From positions 62,001 through 126,000 of the forward strand of contig NZ_KQ758601.1 in assembly GCF_001457025.1 (NCBI RefSeq): 64,000 nucleotides of DNA, written 5' to 3'. The translations under genes were made by a program, and so were the position numbers. This DNA is from Pseudarthrobacter enclensis. Its GTDB lineage: Bacteria > Actinomycetota > Actinomycetes > Actinomycetales > Micrococcaceae. Shown here piece by piece: positions 33,820 to 41,849 of this stretch (within the stretch, counting starts at the first letter, position 1; every line of letters starts with the position of its first letter). The notes under the pieces are model-generated. The model was not told the origin of the DNA and did no database searches. It saw nothing but the letters and a program-made list of their open reading frames with translations.

Positions 33820-34443
33820 ATGGTGACGGCCGTTCATTACTTCGCAACTCTTGAAGATCAGATGATGTTGTTCGATTACTTGGGTGAGCCCTCGAAAGTG
33901 ACCTTGCATCCATGGCCACTCATCCAAACGCCGCTGACGTCATTGAGCCGGGAAGAAGCGCTTGAGCAATCACGCGTCATGGTAGTGAATCACCAACTCG
34001 GCTTGCCCGTTCCAGTACGTCCCGGTGACGCAGCAATGCAAGGCGGCTCTGTCAACGCCATATTCAACAGATTGAACTGGGAGAAGTTTGCCCCCGCAGA
34101 GGATGAAGCCTTGATGGATGCCAACGCTTCGCCCACCATCTTGTGGTCTCCTGCCCGTCTCACCGCAGAAGCAATATTTCCCAGCTCGCTGGGCTCACAA
34201 GCAGATTCGATGGCGGAAATCTCCAAGGACTATGAACGATGGGTCAATCGCAGCACGTCATGGATTCGGCGCAACGGAACCCGGGCCTGGGGGCTAGAAG
34301 GGATCCAAACAAGGCCAGACCTGGACATCGACCTCAGCTTCATCAGCACAGTCTTTGCACTCCCCGGCGCCTTGCAGGCGTTGGAGTCCGGCACACCCGG
34401 CCGCGACTTTGAAGCAAGAAGAACTGAAGCAGCCGAAAACTGA
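33820..34443 (+). CDS. Hypothetical protein in low-GC patch
   Basis: 207 aa, family not recognised. Soluble, no signal. It starts VTAVHYFATLEDQMMLFDYLGEP and has an Arg/Trp-rich centre (YERWVNRSTSWIRRNGTRAWGLEG). Base composition is lower in GC than its neighbours, and codon use includes AT-ending codons rare elsewhere, suggesting horizontal acquisition. No upstream ribosome-binding site is strong. Coding is likely but unproven. Confidence 0.6.
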   Translation: MVTAVHYFATLEDQMMLFDYLGEPSKVTLHPWPLIQTPLTSLSREEALEQSRVMVVNHQLGLPVPVRPGDAAMQGGSVNAIFNRLNWEKFAPAEDEALMDANASPTILWSPARLTAEAIFPSSLGSQADSMAEISKDYERWVNRSTSWIRRNGTRAWGLEGIQTRPDLDIDLSFISTVFALPGALQALESGTPGRDFEARRTEAAEN

Positions 34444-34551
34444 TCCAGGAATGCTGGACCTCGTCCGCTAAAGGATCCTACTCCGAACACTCGCGAGTTT
34501 CCTGGAACTGGGTGGGGCCCAGAGCAAACAGGGCGACCCATTAGTCAACTC

Positions 34552-35127
34552 TTATCGATGCGCGTCGATAGGAGCTGGTTCCGTTTGCGCCGTCGCTGTT
34601 CCGGTTGCCTGCCATAACCTAATCAATTTCAGGATGCTTTTGCCGTGAACTGATTTTGTCGAGATAACACGTGGCGGGGATGCTGATTCCTTCCATAACT
34701 GGATCAGGTGCCGCTCTGTTGGAGCATACACAACCAGGTCAGAGGCTGCATCCCGGCCGACCGCCTGGATTCGGGCACGGTAGCTGCCCTTCTCGTCACC
34801 CACAAGGTTGCCCACGTCTTTCATCTCCCATTCCGTGGGCGTATTGAAGTATGTCCGCCCTTCCGGCAATGTCAGGGATACTTCGTGGACGTCTTCCCAA
34901 ATAGGAGAAGCCGCATCCGGGCGTTCCTGCAAAACTTCGATGGCCAACTCCACAGGCCCCGTATGCACGCCCGTGTAAACCAGGGGCACTCTCAGGGGTT
35001 CCGATCCTTCACCCCGCATCGCAGCCTGCAGCGACGCAATAGGGTCTGCCGGAGGAAATGGCTCCACAACGAAATCCACGGCATGGCCAGCGGCGCGTAT
35101 GACGAAGGCTGCTGACTCGATCACCAC
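34552..35127 (-). CDS. Hypothetical protein in low-GC patch
   Basis: 191 aa, family not recognised. It has VIESAAFVIRAAGHAVDFVVEPF near the start, GYSL-poor polar centre and LVVYAPTERHLIQLWKESA late in the chain. No signal peptide or membrane helix. The gene is lower in GC than the core window and divergent from the PadR gene. Function unknown. Confidence 0.6.
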   Translation of the reverse strand: MVIESAAFVIRAAGHAVDFVVEPFPPADPIASLQAAMRGEGSEPLRVPLVYTGVHTGPVELAIEVLQERPDAASPIWEDVHEVSLTLPEGRTYFNTPTEWEMKDVGNLVGDEKGSYRARIQAVGRDAASDLVVYAPTERHLIQLWKESASPPRVISTKSVHGKSILKLIRLWQATGTATAQTEPAPIDAHR

Positions 35128-35199
35128 ATCAGCCTAGCCCCGGCTACTTGTTCCGTAAGACGATCGGCCCGGGCGCCGGGTAAAGCAACCGACAGCGCC

Positions 35200-35228
35200 T
35201 TGACTTCTAAATCTATATAGCTAGATTT
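35200..35228 (+). promoter_or_regulatory. PadR promoter with perfect 20-bp palindrome
   Basis: TTGACT (35200) and TAGATT (35222) spaced by 16 nt form a near-consensus promoter. AAATCTATATAGCTAGATTT (35209-35228) is an inverted repeat (7-bp arms) covering the spacer and -10. The ATG follows 6 nt later, so the transcript is probably leaderless and autorepressed by PadR. Confidence 0.7.
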
Positions 35229-35233
35229 AACGC

Positions 35234-35569
35234 ATGGAGAACTTGGGACGGGTTACGCCGGCTACCGCACTGGTCCTCGAGGCGTTATTGTCGGCCGACG
35301 GTATTTGGGGGCTGCAGATCGTCAAGGACGTGGGCAAGAAGCCTGGCACGGTTTACCCGATCCTTGAACGCCTGGAAGCGGCAGGGTGGGTAAAAAGCGA
35401 ATGGGATTCGACCGAGACGCGCAAAGGCCCTCGCCGGCGCTACTACCGGCTGCTCGCGGAGGCGCAACCACTGGCCAGAGAATACGTGGCCACACGCAAG
35501 GCGAAGTCGGCACAGTCTGCGGGCCGACCATCCCCAGCACTCCTTGAGGGCCAGTGGCTGGGCGCATGA
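35234..35569 (+). CDS. PadR-family transcriptional regulator
   Basis: 111 aa. The winged helix VTPATALVLEALLSADGIWGLQIVKDVGKKPGTVYPILERLEAAGWVKSEWD with wing KGPRRRYYRLLAEAQPLAREYVATR matches the small PadR group. The operator-like palindrome at 35209 suggests autoregulation. Its stop overlaps the next start (ATGA), making a regulator/membrane-protein pair. Confidence 0.88.
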   Translation: MENLGRVTPATALVLEALLSADGIWGLQIVKDVGKKPGTVYPILERLEAAGWVKSEWDSTETRKGPRRRYYRLLAEAQPLAREYVATRKAKSAQSAGRPSPALLEGQWLGA

Positions 35570-36456
35570 AGAATACAGACGGGCTCTTGGCTCTGTGCCT
35601 GGCCCTAACTCCCGCTGCCCTGCGGGAAGTCCGCGAGGAACAATGGCGGGCCGACCTGAGGGACGGCCCTGCAATGGGCATTTCCGAGGAGTCCCTGCTT
35701 CTAGCCGCCGCCCGCTCATCAACGTCGGCCAGATTCCAGGACGTGCTCCACCGCGGCGGCACCCTGCTGTCGCGACTTCAGAATGGGGGAAACATGAAAG
35801 TCGCCTTTGGCATCGCCGGCACAACAGCCGTCCTTGCGGTTGGAGCAGCCGCAGCAATTCAGTTTGGCCATCCCGCCACAACCGAAACCCTGGACAGGAC
35901 GCCGGTGGCCTTCATAGCCGTGCCCGGCCCGTCGCCTGACCTCACGCCCGCCTCCGGCCTCGCCCCGGTGGCTGTGGAGGACAAACGGGACATCCGCTGC
36001 TACTACCGGGCCGACCTCTCCTCCGAATATCAGATTGAGGGATCAGCGGAGACCCCACGGCCGCCTTATATGAGGACAGGAATTGAGGAAGTCGGATTTA
36101 ATGCCAAAGCAAATCCGACGCCTGAAGACCCCAGTTCGGGACTCCTGCAAGTGGCCGATCCGATCAATCAGTGCAGCCGCATCTGGGACTCCGGAGACAT
36201 GATTCTGAATGGAATCAACCAAGGTCTGGTCCCCGACGACTTTGTCTCCCCGCCCCCAGGAGTCCCCGCCGAACACACCCTGACGGAGCCAGCCAAGGAC
36301 CAGAACGGCAACCCCCTCTACGCCGACCCCAACATCAGGACCTTCGGCAACTACATCCCCGTCCTCACAGAATGTGTCATTGACGGAAAGGTCGGGGTCA
36401 TCCCGGGCACAGCGGAAGTCTGCAGCGAACTCGGAATCCCATCACTTGCCAACTAA
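35566..36456 (+). CDS. Membrane-anchored hypothetical protein paired with PadR
   Basis: 296 aa. The N-terminal part (TPAALREVREEQWRADLRDGPAMGI) resembles the cytoplasmic tail of anti-sigma-like or PadR-associated membrane proteins. One membrane helix lies at about 82-102 (VAFGIAGTTAVLAVGAAAAIQF), followed by an extracytoplasmic domain with several Cys (DIRCYYR, INQCSRIW, LTECVID, AEVCSELG), probably disulphide-bonded. ATGA overlap with PadR. Function unknown; regulation of an envelope sensor is inferred. Confidence 0.75.
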   Translation: MKNTDGLLALCLALTPAALREVREEQWRADLRDGPAMGISEESLLLAAARSSTSARFQDVLHRGGTLLSRLQNGGNMKVAFGIAGTTAVLAVGAAAAIQFGHPATTETLDRTPVAFIAVPGPSPDLTPASGLAPVAVEDKRDIRCYYRADLSSEYQIEGSAETPRPPYMRTGIEEVGFNAKANPTPEDPSSGLLQVADPINQCSRIWDSGDMILNGINQGLVPDDFVSPPPGVPAEHTLTEPAKDQNGNPLYADPNIRTFGNYIPVLTECVIDGKVGVIPGTAEVCSELGIPSLAN

Positions 36457-36533
36457 GGCCGGCGCAGGCTACCGGATCCACTTTCGGGCAGCTGATCCTG
36501 CTCGCAAGCCCTTAAGCTCCTGACACTAAACGC

Positions 36534-36572
36534 AAGCGGACGACGGCGGGAAATTCCCGCCGTCGTCCGCTT
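36534..36572. terminator. GC-rich hairpin (family copy 5) between convergent genes
   Basis: An 18-bp perfect stem, AAGCGGACGACGGCGGGA with its complement, has a 3-nt AAT loop. It separates the PadR-linked gene from the polysaccharide-deacetylase gene, which converge. Confidence 0.8.
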
Positions 36573-36586
36573 ACGTCTGTTCCGGG

Positions 36587-37534
36587 CTACTTCAGCGCCC
36601 CCTCCCGCACTCCGGCCGGCGTAAAGGCTGCACCCGCCCCCGGGAACACCGGCACGTCGATCCGGGCGTGGGTGTGGATCTCGGTGACGGTGGCCTTGGT
36701 GTGCCGGGCAATGTCCTCCATAGTGGTCACCCACATGCCGTCCATGTCCTTGACCCGTTCGATCAGCTGCTCCAGGGCGACCGCCTTGGAGGGCCGCCCG
36801 GAGATGAAGGGGTGGTTGGTGAGGACGAAGCAGCTGCCCTGCGAGTGGTGCGCCTCCGCTTCCAGGGTCCACATTTCCAGGACCTTGGCCGGGCTTTCGA
36901 TGACCCCGCTGCCCGTGACTCCCGGGTAGAACGCGTACTGCTCCCAGTCGTCCAAGGTCCAGTCCACGGGGATCTCCACGATGTCCCGCGGATCATCGGC
37001 GGCGACGGCAAAGCGGTAGGGGGCGTCGCCGTCGAGCAGGCTCGAATCGTAGAGGAATCCGCGGTCCGCCAGCAGGCCCGGTGAATGCCAGTTCAGTTCC
37101 CACCAGGGCGCCCGGTACCCCACCGGCCGGACCCCGGCCACCTTGGCCAGCGCCTCCAGGCCAAGGTCCATGTAGCTTGCCTCGGTGGCGGCGTCGATGC
37201 CCTGCATGGGTTCGTGCAGGTAGCCGTGGTGGCCCACCTCATGCCCGCCGTCCACGATCTGCCGGACGATGTCCGGGTAGGACTCGGCGGTGAAGCCAGG
37301 AATGAAGAACGTGGCCCGGATGTCCTGGCGCTCCAGGATCTTCAGCAGCCGCGGCACCGCCACCTTGGGCCCGTAGGACTGGTGGGTCATCAGGGACATC
37401 CGCCGCGTGCTGGTGGGATCGTGGGCGATGGTGCAGGATTCGGCGTCGACGTCGAAGGTGAAGGACGCGGCGGCCTTGTAGCCTTCGGGCCAGGTGATGG
37501 GGTGCAGGAGGTCCGCGATGGCGGGCTGGTTCAC
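36587..37534 (-). CDS. Polysaccharide deacetylase family hydrolase (HP0310/PuuE-like)
   Basis: 315 aa from a GTG (NQPAIADLLHPITWPEGY) preceded by GAAAGGAAA. FTFDVDAES holds the metal/catalytic Asp pair, IVDGGHEVGHHGYLHEPM the two His ligands, and VGYRAPWWE and VLTNHPFISGRPS later motifs of the NodB fold. The short cytoplasmic form resembles HP0310 and allantoinase PuuE rather than secreted chitin deacetylases. With the NCS1 permease upstream in the same operon it more likely hydrolyses a nitrogen heterocycle or amide than a polysaccharide; this is inference. Confidence 0.85.
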   Translation of the reverse strand: MNQPAIADLLHPITWPEGYKAAASFTFDVDAESCTIAHDPTSTRRMSLMTHQSYGPKVAVPRLLKILERQDIRATFFIPGFTAESYPDIVRQIVDGGHEVGHHGYLHEPMQGIDAATEASYMDLGLEALAKVAGVRPVGYRAPWWELNWHSPGLLADRGFLYDSSLLDGDAPYRFAVAADDPRDIVEIPVDWTLDDWEQYAFYPGVTGSGVIESPAKVLEMWTLEAEAHHSQGSCFVLTNHPFISGRPSKAVALEQLIERVKDMDGMWVTTMEDIARHTKATVTEIHTHARIDVPVFPGAGAAFTPAGVREGALK

Positions 37535-37611
37535 GATAGTTTCCTTTCGGGCGGGCACGGCGTGCCCGCCCCGGATCACGAGTGTGGAGGGATGGTCTGG
37601 GTGGGCCGCGG

Positions 37612-39150
37612 TCAGAGGACCGGGATGGCTGCGGCGCCGTCCGTGGTCTCGGGCGCCTGCGCCGGCTTGGCGTCCTTGCCGGTGACGTAGCGGAGGTGGA
37701 CCCGCGGGCCGAGGACCGCGTAGACACCGGCGCTGGTCAGGCCGCCGGCCAGCCAGGACAGGTCCCAGCCGCCCAGGGCCACGGCGATGGGCCCCTGCAT
37801 GACGGGGATCAGGCCGTACATGAACAGCCAGGTGGCGAAGATGCCGGCCAGCAGCGAGGTGACGCCGGCCCAGTTGACGGCGGGGAGCCGGCGGGTGCCG
37901 ATGCCGTCGAAGAGCCGCTCGGCTCCGCCGGGCCAGCGCTTCTCCAGCCAGAAGTAGTGCACCAGCATGACGCCGCCCCAGGCTGCCACCCAGGCCACCA
38001 GGCCGATCAGCCACGCATCGAGCACCTCGGCGAAGTTCTCCTGGAAGATGAAGAACACGACGGCGGCAAGGGAGAAGACGCCGACGAACAGGTTGAGCTT
38101 GCGGCGGTTGATGGAGATGTCCAACGCCTGGGTGGCGACGGAGAACGTGTAGATGTTCAGGATGTTGGTGGCGATGGGGCCGTGCAGCACCATGAGCAGG
38201 ACGGGCAGCGCCAGGACGCCGAAGTTCTGGACGATGAGCTTGCCGGGGTCCACTTCGCCGCTGTTCGTGGCCAGGCTGGCGCCGAGGATGCCGAGCCACA
38301 CCACCGGGATGAACTGACCCAGGACGGAGGCAAGGTACACCTTCTTTTTGGGCACGGACGTGCTCACGAACCGTGAGTAGTCTGCGGCGTAAGTAAACCA
38401 GGTGATGCCCCAGCCGATGCCGATGGCAGTCATGACGGCGCTCATGGCCGCGATCCGTTCGGAGCCTTCGAGGATGGCCCCGGCGGGGCCGGCGTAGCCC
38501 CAGTCGATCTTCATGCCGAACCAGGCCACGGCGGACATGACGGCGAGGATGATGATGGTGGGCGGAACCGTCCACTTTTCGAAGGCGGCGATGGCCTTGT
38601 AGCCGAACCAGGCGATAGCTACCTGCGCCGCCATAATGGCGGTGGCGACGCCGATCTTCCAGGCGTAGTTGTGTGCTTCCGGATCAACCCAGCCGAGCGT
38701 TCCGAAGAGTGCCATCACCAGGTCCAGGATGATCCAGGTGTTGACGGCGCACCACCCGATCACCAGCAGCGCCTGGATGGCTGCCGGGAGGTAGTTGCCG
38801 CGCCGGCCGAACGCTGCCCGGGCCAGGACCATTCCGGTGGCGCCGGTCTTCTGGCCCAGGAGGACAAAGCAGCCGAAGAGCAGCATGCCGATCAGGTTGC
38901 CCAGGACCAGGACGGTCACAGTGTCCGCAAAGCCGAGGCCCAGGTGGATGCCGAGGGCGCCGAGGACCCAGTTGATGGGTGCCAGGTTGGCGCCGGCCCA
39001 GATCCAGAACTGGCCGGACACCTTGCGGGTGCGCGCCGATTCGGGGATGGGCTGAAGCCAGGCTTCGTGGTCGGTTGTGTGGTGGTCAGTATTGCCGTTT
39101 GAGTCCGAGGCAGCGCGCCCTTGCGCTGCGGAAGAAGACTGTGTGTGCAT
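37612..39150 (-). CDS. NCS1 family permease (cytosine/purine/allantoin type)
   Basis: 512 aa, about 12 helices. The N-terminal cytoplasmic motif SARTRKVSGQFWIWAGANLAPINWVLGALG and later GIGWGITWFTYAADYSRFVSTSVPKKKVY match CodB-like NCS1 nucleobase:cation symporters. It lies 77 nt upstream of the deacetylase-like gene and divergent from PucR. Candidate substrates are creatinine, creatine, hydantoins or nucleobases; the sequence does not decide. Confidence 0.9.
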   Translation of the reverse strand: MHTQSSSAAQGRAASDSNGNTDHHTTDHEAWLQPIPESARTRKVSGQFWIWAGANLAPINWVLGALGIHLGLGFADTVTVLVLGNLIGMLLFGCFVLLGQKTGATGMVLARAAFGRRGNYLPAAIQALLVIGWCAVNTWIILDLVMALFGTLGWVDPEAHNYAWKIGVATAIMAAQVAIAWFGYKAIAAFEKWTVPPTIIILAVMSAVAWFGMKIDWGYAGPAGAILEGSERIAAMSAVMTAIGIGWGITWFTYAADYSRFVSTSVPKKKVYLASVLGQFIPVVWLGILGASLATNSGEVDPGKLIVQNFGVLALPVLLMVLHGPIATNILNIYTFSVATQALDISINRRKLNLFVGVFSLAAVVFFIFQENFAEVLDAWLIGLVAWVAAWGGVMLVHYFWLEKRWPGGAERLFDGIGTRRLPAVNWAGVTSLLAGIFATWLFMYGLIPVMQGPIAVALGGWDLSWLAGGLTSAGVYAVLGPRVHLRYVTGKDAKPAQAPETTDGAAAIPVL

Positions 39151-39157
39151 GGGGGCC

Positions 39158-39253
39158 TCCGTAAGAGGGGAATGTGTACCTCAAGGCTATGTGGCCCCAA
39201 TCACAACGAACAAGATACGATGTGTCGAACAGATTCCCATTCGACCTTACGGA
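39158..39253. promoter_or_regulatory. Divergent permease/PucR control region with two inverted repeats
   Basis: TCCGTAAG (39158-39165) and CTTACGGA (39246-39253) are perfect complements placed beside the two divergent starts. GTCGAA (39224-39229) and TTCGAC (39240-39245) form a 6-10-6 palindrome. These are candidate PucR sites. Confidence 0.4.
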
Positions 39254-39258
39254 ATGTC

Positions 39259-40890
39259 ATGTCAGTGTCCCTCGGCGAAATACTCGCCCACCCGGCCCTC
39301 GCCGCCGCTGATCCCGTGGTCCACCCGCAGGGCGCAGACACCGCTGCACAGCCGGTGCGCTGGGTGCATTCAAGCGAGGTGCTGGACATCGCGCCGCTGC
39401 TCCGCGGCGGCGAACTGCTGCTGTGCGGCGGCATCACCCTCGCCACGGCAACGCCCGCCAGGCGCGCCGACTACGTGCGGGAACTGGCACAGCGCGGCAT
39501 CGCCGCACTGGCCATCGAGACCGGCGGGGTTCTTCCCGAGGTGCCTCCAGCAATGCTGGAAACGGCGGAGGAATACGGGCTTCCGGTGGTGGAGCTGCGC
39601 AAAGTGGTGCCGTTCGTGGGCGTCATGCAGGCCATTAATTCCATCCTGGTCAGCGAGTCCGCGGGCCACCTGCACCAGGCGGACGCCGCAACCCGCGCCA
39701 TGGCGGCGGAACTGGCCCACGGAGCGTCACTGGACAAGATCCTGGCCGTCCTGGCGGACATCACCGGTTCGGCCGTGCGGCTGGTGTCGCCCTGGGGCGT
39801 GGACCTGGGCAGCGCCGTGCCGGAAACAGCAACGGACGACGACGGCGCGGACGGGAGTGCGCAGGCGGAGGTTCCAGCCGGGGCCGCGGAGCTTCCCGGC
39901 GAGCCGCTTCCACCCGCGGCACCCGACGCCCCCAGCGTGCCCGATGCGCCCGCGGGGACGCTGATGGGCGTGGACATCCCCGTCCGCGGGGTCCTGATGG
40001 GCAGGCTGGAGGTGCGGGTGCCGCAGGGCGGGGACACAGCGCTGGCCCAGGTTGCCGGGGAACGCGCCGTCGACATCCTTGGCCTGGCGCTGCTGCAGCA
40101 CACCCCGCCGGGCCTGCATGCCCAGGCCGGCGCCGAGCTGATGCGGGCCGTGCTCACGTCCGCACCGGAGTGGCGCCTGGAGCAGCTGGCGCCCGGCGCC
40201 GGCTTCCCCGCGGACTCGCCCCTGGTGGTCGCGGCGGTGCACGCGGCGGCCCCGCAGGAGCTGCGCGGTGCCATCGAGGCGTTCCTGAGCGCGGGCCGGA
40301 TCCCGAGTGCCGCCTACCTGGACGATGCCGAACTCGTGGTGATGGCCAGCCTCCCGGACACGGAAACGGCCGGCGCCCGGCGCGGGCTGGTGGAGTCCCT
40401 GCAGGGGCTCGAAGGCAACCACGATGCGGTGATTTCGGTGGGTCCGCTGGCGGACGGGGTGGCGCGGGCCGCGTGGTCGCTGGCCGAGGCGCGCCGGGCG
40501 CTGGAAGTCCGCCAGGTCAGGCGCCGCAACGCCTCACCGCGCCGCCGGCCGCCGGCCCACGGCTTGGTGGTGGTGGACGCCGACGATGTGTCAGTGGAGA
40601 GCCTCGCCTTGACCGGGATGACCGCTTCCGCGCGGGAGGCGTTCGTCAACCACCACCTGCGCGCCGTCCTGCAGCACGACGCGCAGCGGCAGTCCCAGCT
40701 GCTGGAAACGCTGCATGTGTGGCTGGATTCGGGCTGCAATACTGCCCAGTCCGCCCGCGAGCTGCACCTGGAGCGGCAGTCGATGCACCACCGCCTCCAG
40801 CGGATTTTCGAGCTGTGCGGCGGCGATCCGCGCGGGACGGGCAAACTGGCTGCGCTGCACCTGGCGGTACGGATGGCGGACCTGCCCTAG
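39259..40890 (+). CDS. PucR-family transcriptional regulator
   Basis: 543 aa. The N-terminal PurC/PucR domain is visible (VSLGEILAHPALAAADPVV, VRWVHSSEVLDIAPLLRGGELLLCGGI, LVESESAGHLHQAD-like region). A middle ligand domain with an acidic Ala/Pro-rich insert (about 190-235) follows. The C-terminal HTH_30 is LLETLHVWLDSGCNTAQSARELHLERQSMHHRLQRIFELCG. PucR proteins control purine and allantoin use. Divergent from the NCS1 permease, its likely target. Confidence 0.9.
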   Translation: MSVSLGEILAHPALAAADPVVHPQGADTAAQPVRWVHSSEVLDIAPLLRGGELLLCGGITLATATPARRADYVRELAQRGIAALAIETGGVLPEVPPAMLETAEEYGLPVVELRKVVPFVGVMQAINSILVSESAGHLHQADAATRAMAAELAHGASLDKILAVLADITGSAVRLVSPWGVDLGSAVPETATDDDGADGSAQAEVPAGAAELPGEPLPPAAPDAPSVPDAPAGTLMGVDIPVRGVLMGRLEVRVPQGGDTALAQVAGERAVDILGLALLQHTPPGLHAQAGAELMRAVLTSAPEWRLEQLAPGAGFPADSPLVVAAVHAAAPQELRGAIEAFLSAGRIPSAAYLDDAELVVMASLPDTETAGARRGLVESLQGLEGNHDAVISVGPLADGVARAAWSLAEARRALEVRQVRRRNASPRRRPPAHGLVVVDADDVSVESLALTGMTASAREAFVNHHLRAVLQHDAQRQSQLLETLHVWLDSGCNTAQSARELHLERQSMHHRLQRIFELCGGDPRGTGKLAALHLAVRMADLP

Positions 40891-40903
40891 GAACGGCCTG
40901 TGC

Positions 40904-41779
40904 CTAGACTGCTGCCCGGCCGCCCAGCCGCGTGGTGACCTGGGCGGCGGCGGCCATGCAGGCCTCGCCGAGGTCTTCAAGCCGTTCGCGTGAGACGCGG
41001 AACCTGGGTGCGGGAATGAGGACGACGGCGGTGACGTCGCCGCGGTGGTCGTAGGCCGGAGCGGCGACGCCCACCTCGTCCATCGAGGATTCGCCGTAGT
41101 TGCCGGCCCAACCCCGCCGGGCGACTTCCTGGAGCCGGGCCTCGTAAGCCTGCAGCCCGGCGTCGTCCAGCCCGGGGAAGGTGATGGTTCCGCTCCGCAG
41201 CAGTTCCCGGACCCGTTCAACGGGCTGGTTGGCCAGGAACACCTGCACGGAGGCGCTCATGGCATCCCGGTAGCGGGCGCCCAGCGGAGTGGTGTGCTTG
41301 ATCTGGTGCGGGCTGGCGATCTGCTCCACGCAGATGGCCTCATCACCGTTCCAGAGCATGAGCGCACTGGTCTCCCCGGTCTGTTCGGTGAGCCGGCGCA
41401 GCACCGGGTACGCCACACGCCGCTCGTCCATTTCAGCGAGCAGCGGCCCGGCCACGGCGATCAGCCCCAGGCCCAGCCGGAACCGTCGGGTCTCGGGGTC
41501 CCGCTCCACCAGCCCTTCCTGCTCCAGGGTGGCCAGGATGCGGGAGACTGAACTCTTGTGCATGCCCACGCGGCCGGCGATATCCGTGACGCCCAGCAGT
41601 GGTTCCTCCGCGGAAAAGGTGCGCAGCACGGCGATGGCGTTGACGACGACGGAGGCGCCTTTGGCGTCCGCCCCGCCGTTGGTGCCGGCACCGCCGTCGG
41701 CCGTTGCGCCCGCGCTGTCCGCGGTCCCGCCGCTTTTCCTGGTGTCTTTGGCTGCTGCTGGAGTCATGGTAGCCATCAT
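40904..41779 (-). CDS. IclR-family transcriptional regulator
   Basis: 291 aa. After a Gly/Ala-rich N-terminal tail (about 1-40) the HTH reads NAIAVLRTFSAEEPLLGVTDIAGRVGMHKSSVSRILATLEQEGLVERD. The ligand domain has GETSALMLWNGDEAICVEQIASPHQIKHTTPLGARYRDAMSASVQVFLA and GWAGNYGESSMDEVGVAAPAYDHRG. It is 70 nt downstream of creatinase on the same strand, so it probably regulates that gene. AAGGA precedes the start. Confidence 0.9.
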   Translation of the reverse strand: MMATMTPAAAKDTRKSGGTADSAGATADGGAGTNGGADAKGASVVVNAIAVLRTFSAEEPLLGVTDIAGRVGMHKSSVSRILATLEQEGLVERDPETRRFRLGLGLIAVAGPLLAEMDERRVAYPVLRRLTEQTGETSALMLWNGDEAICVEQIASPHQIKHTTPLGARYRDAMSASVQVFLANQPVERVRELLRSGTITFPGLDDAGLQAYEARLQEVARRGWAGNYGESSMDEVGVAAPAYDHRGDVTAVVLIPAPRFRVSRERLEDLGEACMAAAAQVTTRLGGRAAV

Positions 41780-41849
41780 TTTTCCTTATGTTCGGCACAG
41801 ACGCCGGAGGCGGCGCCACGTGTCCGTGACGCCGCCTCTGGTGTGGACG

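Noticed and set aside
33691..33927. Short minus-strand frame at the patch boundary
   Set aside because: It overlaps the start of the hypothetical gene at 33820 and has no ribosome site. A remnant of a lost gene is possible but unsupported.
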